Shown: positions 27,662 to 34,517 of the stretch, in pieces | Position numbering within the stretch: the first letter of the stretch is position 1 | How the letters are laid out: every line of letters begins with the position of its first letter | Assembly (NCBI GenBank): GCA_028291565.1 | Contig: JAQGHT010000557.1 | Location: 1 to 34,517, forward strand | Length of the DNA: 34,517 nucleotides | Direction: 5' to 3' | DNA from: Planctomycetaceae bacterium | GTDB lineage: Bacteria > Planctomycetota > Planctomycetia > Planctomycetales > Planctomycetaceae | The notes under the pieces: model-generated | Seen by the model: the letters and a program-made list of their open reading frames with translations, nothing else | Told to the model about the DNA's origin: nothing | Database searches by the model: none | Translations under genes and position numbers: made by a program

Positions 27662-30277
27662 TTGCTGGCCACTTTTTTGAATCGCAACGAGATGAAGATC
27701 GCGTCAAGTTTTATGCATCACTATGAAATGGCCAGGCGAATCAATCGAATCACACGTTCTCGTGTTGTGATTGTTGGTTTGCTGTTTGGGACTCTCGTCT
27801 GGTCCCAATTCGCAACAGCCAACATGCTGTTTCACATCGAAGTCGTTACTCCACGCGTGGGTCAGCGGGGCACCACGGTAGAATTGCTGATTCAGGGCGC
27901 GTGTTTGGCGAATCCTCGTGAAGTGGTGTTCTATCGTCCGGGAATCCGCGCGATCGAGATCGAAGCACTGCCGAAGCTGCAATATCCCCAGGGGCGGGCA
28001 CACGGCGGACGGGCTGAAGAGCAGGTGCGTTGCCGGTTTGAAATTGCACCAGACTGCCCGCTAGGAGAACATCCGTTTCGGATTCGCACGGCGACAGATT
28101 TGACTTCACTCGCTACATTTCAAGTAACACCTTTTCCAGTCGTTGATGAGAACGAAAAGGGAAATAATTCCAACGACACCCTGGAAACGGCGTTGCCTGT
28201 GACTCCGAATGTGTCCGTACGCGGTCGCATTGGCCCCAGCAATCGGGGAGATGTCGATCTGTATCGAGTGCCTGCGGTTGCCGGAGGCCGATTGTCTGTT
28301 GAAGTCGATTCGGTACGGATTGCCGAAGACCATTACGGTGGTTCCGAATTCGATCTCGCGGTGCGAATTCTCGACGAAACCGGACGTGAATTGGCATCAA
28401 ATGATGACAGCGCACTGCATGTTCAAGATCCGTTGATCGCCGTCAAGCTGCCACGTGACGGAGTCGCCTACGTCGAAGTCCGGCGTTCCCTCTACACGTC
28501 TGACGACCGTCCCTATTGCGTCCATATTGGTACCAATCGACGTCCGCTGGCGATCTATCCTCCGGGCGGACCAGTAGGCACACAAGTGAATGTCAAATTG
28601 CTTGGCGATCCACTGGGCGAATTGACAGAGACACTGGAAGTCCCTGCAAAAGCCGGGAACTTCGAGTACTTTGGAGATGCGCCCTCAGCACTGACATTGC
28701 GGGCGGCGGCGTTCGGGAATGTTCTGGAAGATGTCGATACTCCTGAGACGCGTGTCAGCCAGTTACCAATCGCCGTCAATGGCATTATCTCGGAACCGGG
28801 CGACATCGACGGTTTTCGTCTGTCGGTCAAGAAGAGCGACCGCTTGCGGGTCCGAGTATTTGCCCGGACGCTGGGCTCACCAATCGATCCTGCCATCCGC
28901 ATCCGCCGGGTCCCGACAACACGTTCTGATGTCAGTGACAAAACACAGAATGTTGCTGGCAAGCAGGACGCGACCGGAGACGCGATCGAATTAGTCGCGG
29001 ACGATGCGACGCTGAACGATCGTGATATCTTCGGTACCGGGTTCCGTGCCGGCGGCGGTTTGAAGGATGTGCTGGATCCATCAGTCATCTGGCAGCCCGC
29101 TGCAGATGGTGATTACATTCTTGAAGTTTACGACACCTTGGGACTGGGATCGGCCACGGGTGTTTATCGCGTTGAGATTGAACCTGCTGTGGATTCCGTG
29201 CATGTCTTGTTGCGAAGCACGGCCTTTGACTGGGTGGAATGCATGCGTGTGCAGAATCTGGCGGTTCCCCAGGGCAACCGCTGGACTGTCACTGTCAGCC
29301 TGCCGCAAGGACAAGGGAGCAAGTTCCAGGGAGAACTCGAACTGGTTGCCCAAGGCCTTCCGCCTGGGGTGCGCTGCATCGTACCTAGAGTTCAAGCCGG
29401 GCAAATGGCGGTTCCGGTTCAGTTCCTCGCCGACGCGACAGCCCAGCCGGGCACCGCGCGGATCCTGCTCGAAGCACGACCGGTTGATACGACTCAGAAG
29501 ATCGAAACGAGTTGCCAGCAGGCACTGCCGTTTATCAATCATTCCGGTGGCGATGCCTGGAGAACAGTGCGGCTGGATCGGTTTGTCTTGGCCGTCACGG
29601 ATACGGCCCCCTTCACGATCAGTATCGCGCCACTGTCCGCGGCATTGGTCCAAGGTGGGGAATTGGCTATTCCGATCAAAATCACTCGCCGGCCGGGTTT
29701 CAACGAGCCCATTGAATTTCAATGCGAATGGCTGCCAAAGGGAGTCAACGGACCTCCGGCCGCGACCATTGCCAGCGGCGAAAATGAAGCCGTATTGCGA
29801 GTCTCCGCCGAGCCCCAGGCGCCCGTCGGCAAATGGCCCTTCGTCGTGATTGCGTCAACAACGCAAGGCAACGGCCATCCTTATCTGGGCGCTGGAATCA
29901 TTCGCGTCTCGTCCGAAATGGTCGAGTTGCCGATTGCCGAACCATTCGTGATTCTGGCCAGCCGGCCGGAAAGCGTGCGACGTGGTGACCACGCCAGGTT
30001 TCTGTGGAACGTACAGCAGAAGAACCCCTTTGAAGGATCCGCGCAAGTGCGGTTGTTGGGATTGCCGAAGGGAGTTCGCGTCGTTGAGCCGCTCCCGACG
30101 CTGACCAAGACATCGACTGAGGTCGTGTTTGACATCGAGGCCAGTGACGAGGCGCTCTTAGGCCGCGTCAGCGGGTTAAGTTGTGAGTTGATCGTCCGGT
30201 CCGGCGGTCAGGAGATCCGCCAGCGAACGGGAAATGGCACACTGCGCATCGATCCCGCGAAAGTGAGTACGCCATAA
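27662..30277 (+). CDS. PPC-domain secreted protein
   Basis: Signal region RSRVVIVGLLFGTLVWSQFATA. PPC-like blocks NRGDVDLYRVPAVAGGRLSVEVDSVRIAEDHYGGSEFDLAVRILDETGRELASNDD and GDIDGFRLSVKKSDRLRVRVFARTLGSPIDPAIRI. Internal ATGs are plausible alternative starts. Confidence 0.88.
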   Translation: MLATFLNRNEMKIASSFMHHYEMARRINRITRSRVVIVGLLFGTLVWSQFATANMLFHIEVVTPRVGQRGTTVELLIQGACLANPREVVFYRPGIRAIEIEALPKLQYPQGRAHGGRAEEQVRCRFEIAPDCPLGEHPFRIRTATDLTSLATFQVTPFPVVDENEKGNNSNDTLETALPVTPNVSVRGRIGPSNRGDVDLYRVPAVAGGRLSVEVDSVRIAEDHYGGSEFDLAVRILDETGRELASNDDSALHVQDPLIAVKLPRDGVAYVEVRRSLYTSDDRPYCVHIGTNRRPLAIYPPGGPVGTQVNVKLLGDPLGELTETLEVPAKAGNFEYFGDAPSALTLRAAAFGNVLEDVDTPETRVSQLPIAVNGIISEPGDIDGFRLSVKKSDRLRVRVFARTLGSPIDPAIRIRRVPTTRSDVSDKTQNVAGKQDATGDAIELVADDATLNDRDIFGTGFRAGGGLKDVLDPSVIWQPAADGDYILEVYDTLGLGSATGVYRVEIEPAVDSVHVLLRSTAFDWVECMRVQNLAVPQGNRWTVTVSLPQGQGSKFQGELELVAQGLPPGVRCIVPRVQAGQMAVPVQFLADATAQPGTARILLEARPVDTTQKIETSCQQALPFINHSGGDAWRTVRLDRFVLAVTDTAPFTISIAPLSAALVQGGELAIPIKITRRPGFNEPIEFQCEWLPKGVNGPPAATIASGENEAVLRVSAEPQAPVGKWPFVVIASTTQGNGHPYLGAGIIRVSSEMVELPIAEPFVILASRPESVRRGDHARFLWNVQQKNPFEGSAQVRLLGLPKGVRVVEPLPTLTKTSTEVVFDIEASDEALLGRVSGLSCELIVRSGGQEIRQRTGNGTLRIDPAKVSTP

Positions 30278-32692
30278 ATGACTCGCCAGTTCAATTCCAA
30301 CGCTTCGAAATTCGCAAGCGCTGGTGTTCGGAATCCAATGTTGCAGCGAAAGTTTGTTTGGATGTCGTATTTCAATTTCACAACTCGAAAAAAACAGCCG
30401 GATGTCTTAGCCGTCGGAACTTTGATTGTTTCGCTGTGCGTCGTTTTTGGACTTTGCCTCCCGAAATGGCAAGATCAGGCGGCTGCTGCGGAAAAGCAGA
30501 CTTCCGCTGCCGTAGCGGTTGCCGATAAACAGACATCGGATTCCCCACCGAGCTTCCGCCGCGATGTCATGCCCATCTTCTTCCGGGCTGGCTGTAATTC
30601 GGGCACCTGTCATGGCTCAGCACGCGGTAAGGACGGTTTTTTGCTGTCCCTTTTCGGTTTCAATCCGAAAGGGGATTACGAACGGGTGACCAACGAAATC
30701 GTGGGTCGCCGGGTCAACACCGCCGTTCCCGAGCAGAGCCTGCTGTTGCTCAAAGCAATCGGCGCGGTCCCACATACCGGTGGCAAGCTCTTCGATCGTG
30801 ATAGTGACTATTATCGCACATTGCTACGCTGGATCACGGCCGGAGCGCCGGATGACGCGGCGTCGATTCCGGAGACTTTGGAACTCTCACTGTCAAAAGA
30901 CCGGTTGGTTTTCGAACAAGCGGGTGCGATGGAGTCCCTGCGTGCCGTCGCACGAGCCAGCGACGGTTCGAAGCGCGATGTCACTGCATTGGCGCGGTAT
31001 TTGACCAACGACTCCAGCGTCGCGACGATCGATTCGAACGGTCAAGTCAAAGCCGTTGGGCCCGGAGATACCTACGTCTTCGCCCGATTCAATCGATTTA
31101 CGATTGGAACCGAAGTCATTGTCTTACCTTCGGCGACGGGGTTTACATGGCCAAATCCGCCAGTCAACAACTATATCGACGAGCTGGTATTCGACCGCTT
31201 ACAAAAGCTGCGAATCGCGCCCTCTGAATTGTGCGACGACGAATCATTCCTGCGTCGCCTGATGCTGGATCTCGTCGGCCGGCCTCCGACCGTCGAAGAA
31301 TACCAGGCCTTCATGGCCGCGCCGAATTCAGATAAACAGAGCAAGCGCGCTGCGAAAATCGATGAACTGCTGGCGACCGATGCCTTTGCGGATGTCTGGA
31401 CTGCGATCTGGGCCGAACAACTGCGGGTCATGGGAGGCAACTACGCTCCTGACGCCACACATCTTAAAGCGGCAGACGCCTATTTCACCTGGATTCGGCA
31501 ACAGATGCGTTCCGGACGGCCACTCAATGAATTCGTGGCCGATATGGTGGCCTCTTCGGGCAGTAATCTGACCAATGGTCCGGCCAACCTCTATACGATG
31601 CTGGTTCATCGGCCTCGTTTTGAACCCAAGGTTTTCGCGTCCGACTTCTCCCAACTTTTTCTGGGCGTGCAGATTCAATGTGCCGAGTGCCATAACCATC
31701 CGTTCGACCGTTGGACGATGGATGACTATTACGGCTTAGTGAGTTTCTTTACGGGTGTCCGGCGAAAGAATGGGGCCGAATCTCGGGAGTGGTTAATCTA
31801 CGCGGATCCTGCCGCATCGCCGGCGCGGCATTTGATCGACGACCGGCCGATGCCGGCGAAAGTATTGGGGGGCGAAAGTCCGGTGGAGAGCAGCAGCGAT
31901 CCCCGCCGGGCCCTGGCTCAATGGTTGACTTCGCCCGACAATAAAATGTTCAGTCGAAATCTGGCGAACCGCATTTGGGCCCATTTTCTGGGGCGCGGCA
32001 TTATTGAACCGGTGGACGATGTACGAGTTAGCAATCCGCCAGTCAATGGACCTCTATTGACGGCGTTATCGGAACACCTGGTCAAATCCGGATTCAATCT
32101 GCGGGCTCTGGTTCGAGATATCTGCAACTCGCGGGTCTATCAGCTCAGTATCTCACCGAACGCTTCCAATGCCCGCGACACGCGTCAGTTTTCGCATGCT
32201 CGGCTGAGGCGGTTGCGTTCAGATATCCTGTTGGACTCCATCGTGGCGGTGACTGACAGCCCCCGTAATTTTGACGGCTTTCCAGCGGGCACGAAGGCCG
32301 TCGAATACTATCCCCGGTCCAGCGGCGGGACTGAAGGTCCGAATTTCGGTGATGCCTTCTTCGCGACATTTGGACGTTCCAGCCGAGCCACCATCTGTGC
32401 TTGCGAGACCAAGCGGGAGCCGACACTCTCACAAGCGCTGCATCTGGTCGCCGGAGATACGCTCCGCGACCGCCTGGCAAGTGGTGGCGTGGTGCAGAAA
32501 CTGGTTGAGACCAAAGCGACACCGGAAGAGATCATTGATGGATTATTCATTCGGGTCCTGAGCCGTCATCCCACCACTGGAGAGTTGACGGCAACCCGGG
32601 CTTTGGTCGGCGAGGCGATCAAAGATCAGGCTGCCTATGAAGACATCTTCTGGAGCTTGTTGAATTCGACCGAATTCGGGTTCAATCATTAG
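30278..32692 (+). CDS. DUF1549/DUF1553 domain protein with N-terminal cytochrome-like segment and Ig-like (Big_2) insert
   Basis: FFRAGCNSGTCHGSARGKDGFLLSLFGFNPKGDYERV, NNYIDELVFDRLQKLRIAPSELCDDESFLRRLMLDLVGRPPTVEEYQAF, CAECHNHPFDRWTMDDYYGLVSFF, NRIWAHFLGRGIIEPVDDVRVSNPPVNGPLL. Confidence 0.93.
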   Translation: MTRQFNSNASKFASAGVRNPMLQRKFVWMSYFNFTTRKKQPDVLAVGTLIVSLCVVFGLCLPKWQDQAAAAEKQTSAAVAVADKQTSDSPPSFRRDVMPIFFRAGCNSGTCHGSARGKDGFLLSLFGFNPKGDYERVTNEIVGRRVNTAVPEQSLLLLKAIGAVPHTGGKLFDRDSDYYRTLLRWITAGAPDDAASIPETLELSLSKDRLVFEQAGAMESLRAVARASDGSKRDVTALARYLTNDSSVATIDSNGQVKAVGPGDTYVFARFNRFTIGTEVIVLPSATGFTWPNPPVNNYIDELVFDRLQKLRIAPSELCDDESFLRRLMLDLVGRPPTVEEYQAFMAAPNSDKQSKRAAKIDELLATDAFADVWTAIWAEQLRVMGGNYAPDATHLKAADAYFTWIRQQMRSGRPLNEFVADMVASSGSNLTNGPANLYTMLVHRPRFEPKVFASDFSQLFLGVQIQCAECHNHPFDRWTMDDYYGLVSFFTGVRRKNGAESREWLIYADPAASPARHLIDDRPMPAKVLGGESPVESSSDPRRALAQWLTSPDNKMFSRNLANRIWAHFLGRGIIEPVDDVRVSNPPVNGPLLTALSEHLVKSGFNLRALVRDICNSRVYQLSISPNASNARDTRQFSHARLRRLRSDILLDSIVAVTDSPRNFDGFPAGTKAVEYYPRSSGGTEGPNFGDAFFATFGRSSRATICACETKREPTLSQALHLVAGDTLRDRLASGGVVQKLVETKATPEEIIDGLFIRVLSRHPTTGELTATRALVGEAIKDQAAYEDIFWSLLNSTEFGFNH

Positions 32693-32713
32693 TGATATCT
32701 GGACAAGCACGCG

Positions 32714-32734
32714 CCACCGGGCTTGCCCCGGTGG
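32714..32734. terminator. Short GC-rich hairpin between DUF1549 and cytochrome/WD40 genes
   Basis: ccaccggg-cttgc-cccggtgg: perfect 8-bp stem with 5-nt loop; no U-tract follows. Confidence 0.45.
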
Positions 32735-32875
32735 GTCCACGGCCTTTGCACTACTTTGTATAAAATTGATCAGCCGCGGTAACTATCGACCTGAAACGCA
32801 TCAACTGAAGTTTGCGTAAGTTTTAGCGATAGAAATCCCCTGGTCGACAACTTCGCCTGACTTGAGACCTTTATA

Positions 32876-34264
32876 ATGCATCGTTTGCTCCGATTGACTG
32901 TCCTGCTCCTGTTCGCCGGCGGCTCAACGTTCGCGGCTGACAAGCCGGTGACCTACGATGAACAAATCCGGCCGATCTTGAAGCAATATTGCTTCAAGTG
33001 TCATGGAGAAGATCAACAGAAGGCCGACCTGAATCTGTCGGCTTTCCGTTCTGTCGTGAAAGGTGGCAGCGCAGGCAAAGTTGTCATTGCCGGCCGGGCG
33101 AGTGCCAGTTTGCTGTTTCAAGCAATTACCAACGAAGATGCAGCCGCTCGGATGCCGCCGAACAATCCGCCGCTGCCCGCGGAAAAGATCGAATTGATTC
33201 GGGCCTGGATTCAGGATGGTCTGAGGGAATCGAGTGGCAGCAAATCGCTGGGCACCGCTCGCGACCTGAGCTTCAAGCCCAGTGCTGGCGTAATGGTGAA
33301 ACCTGACGGACCGCCCCCCATGCCGGTCAATCTTCCAGAAATCGCCGTGCCGCCAACGGTTCGTCCGATGCCGGTGATTTCGATGGCTGCCAGTCCCTGG
33401 GCCCCGTTGCTGGCGGTCTCGGGATATGAACATATTCGTCTGATCGATCTGGCAACCCAAAAGCCCATTGGCGTGCTTCCCTTCCCTGAAGGCGAGCCTC
33501 AGGTCTTGCGGTTCAGCCGCGATGGGAAGGTCTTGATGGCGGCCGGCGGACGACCAGTTCAATCGGGAAAAGTGGTACTGTATGACATCCAGAGTGGCAA
33601 ACAGCTGGCTGCAATTGGCGACGAGATTGATGCGGTACTCGCGGCGGATCTCAGTCCTGATCAGAAACTCGTGGCATTAGGTGGCTCCGGGCGTGTGGTC
33701 AAAGTCTTTAGTACTGAAGATGGAAGCCTGAAATACAAGATCAGCAAGCATACCGATTGGATCACGGCGCTGGCCTTCAGTCACGATGGGAAGCAATTGG
33801 CGACAGCGGATCGGGCTGGCGGTATTCATCTATGGGATGCGAATTCGGGCGCCATTTTGCTGTCGCTGGCCGAACATAAGCAGGCCGTACGGACTCTCAG
33901 TTGGCGAAGTGACAGCCAGATGCTGGCATCGGGAAGTGAAGATGGCTTGCTGGTCTGGTGGAACACGTCTGACGGCTGGCCCGCAATTTCCAAGGGCAAT
34001 GCGCATCCTCCGGCGCGAAAACCTGGAGTTTACGGCAAACTTCCCAATGGGGTTCTGTCCGCGGTTTTCGATCCGCAGGGGCAGCTGTTCAGCGTCGGCC
34101 GGGATCGCCTCGCCCGCCTGTGGGATGCGGGCGGAAATCAGGTTAAAACATTTGATGTCTCCAATGCGATTCCAATTCAGGCGGCAATCAGTTTTGACGG
34201 GAAATTGTTGATTGCGGGCGATTCAGTAGGGATGTTGCATTACTGGCCGGCCGGCAAACCTTAA
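32876..34264 (+). CDS. Planctomycete-type cytochrome c (PSCyt1-like) fused to WD40 repeats
   Basis: Signal peptide [21 protein letters not shown], heme motif [46 protein letters not shown], then WD40 blocks ([63 protein letters not shown]). Confidence 0.93.
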   Translation: MHRLLRLTVLLLFAGGSTFAADKPVTYDEQIRPILKQYCFKCHGEDQQKADLNLSAFRSVVKGGSAGKVVIAGRASASLLFQAITNEDAAARMPPNNPPLPAEKIELIRAWIQDGLRESSGSKSLGTARDLSFKPSAGVMVKPDGPPPMPVNLPEIAVPPTVRPMPVISMAASPWAPLLAVSGYEHIRLIDLATQKPIGVLPFPEGEPQVLRFSRDGKVLMAAGGRPVQSGKVVLYDIQSGKQLAAIGDEIDAVLAADLSPDQKLVALGGSGRVVKVFSTEDGSLKYKISKHTDWITALAFSHDGKQLATADRAGGIHLWDANSGAILLSLAEHKQAVRTLSWRSDSQMLASGSEDGLLVWWNTSDGWPAISKGNAHPPARKPGVYGKLPNGVLSAVFDPQGQLFSVGRDRLARLWDAGGNQVKTFDVSNAIPIQAAISFDGKLLIAGDSVGMLHYWPAGKP

Positions 34265-34271
34265 GTAAACA

Positions 34272-34311
34272 AAGAACCTGCCGAGCCGTGGGAGTAAACC
34301 CACTGGTTCTT
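34272..34311. terminator. Nested hairpin just downstream of the cytochrome/WD40 gene
   Basis: Outer stem aagaacc/ggttctt (34272-34278 / 34305-34311) and inner stem gtggg/cccac (34288-34292 / 34299-34303), starting 7 nt after the TAA. Confidence 0.5.
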
Positions 34312-34517
34312 CTTGGACGCACACAGACAACCGATTCCCTGGCCTGAAACTCAAGTTTTGAAGTCGCACTCTTATGGCTTTTTCGGCTAGGTCCCGTCAG
34401 ATGTAACGATGAAAAACAAGTGTCGTCGAGCGTGATGACGCGGAATTTTGCAATTTGATCATGAGGTTTTTCCGACTTAGTGTTGGGTATTGAGATGGAA
34501 GGTTTGAGCGAGGTCGA

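Noticed and set aside
28555-29722. Minus-strand ORFs (177 and 213 aa) opposite the PPC gene
   Set aside because: Antisense to a well supported coding sequence; no motifs.
1-34517. CRISPR array, tRNA/rRNA genes, prophage, toxin-antitoxin or known defence systems
   Set aside because: No regularly spaced direct repeats, no recognisable RNA gene, and no matching protein motifs were seen by eye; a tRNAscan/cmscan/DefenseFinder run would be needed to exclude them formally.

Overview
This window looks chromosomal and planctomycete-like. The evidence is a LEPR-XLL-type N-terminus, DUF1501 and DUF1549/DUF1553 proteins, PPC-domain proteins, a PSCyt1/WD40 fusion, an ECF sigma factor beside a Ser/Thr kinase, and a TPR protein fused to two RNA polymerase alpha-CTD-like modules. 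Recognisable core genes are dnaE and tilS. Other supported genes encode a SpoIID/LytB-like protein, a PfkB-family kinase overlapping an iron-type alcohol dehydrogenase, a Dabb protein, an SH3-like protein, a large protein resembling degenerate trypsin-like proteases, and a class 3 lipase. I saw no rRNA, tRNA, CRISPR array, phage, transposase or known defence system. The most unusual non-coding signal is a set of imperfect inverted-repeat elements in intergenic gaps: 10370-10568, 11748-11831, 15721-16067, 23137-23279 and 27543-27652. The most interesting protein-level signals are the TPR/alpha-CTD fusion, a sigma factor followed by a kinase with an N-terminal zinc-finger-like segment and a DFS motif, and the apparently inactive protease-like protein next to that pair. 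Family calls come from reading motifs by eye; no homology search or structure prediction was run.
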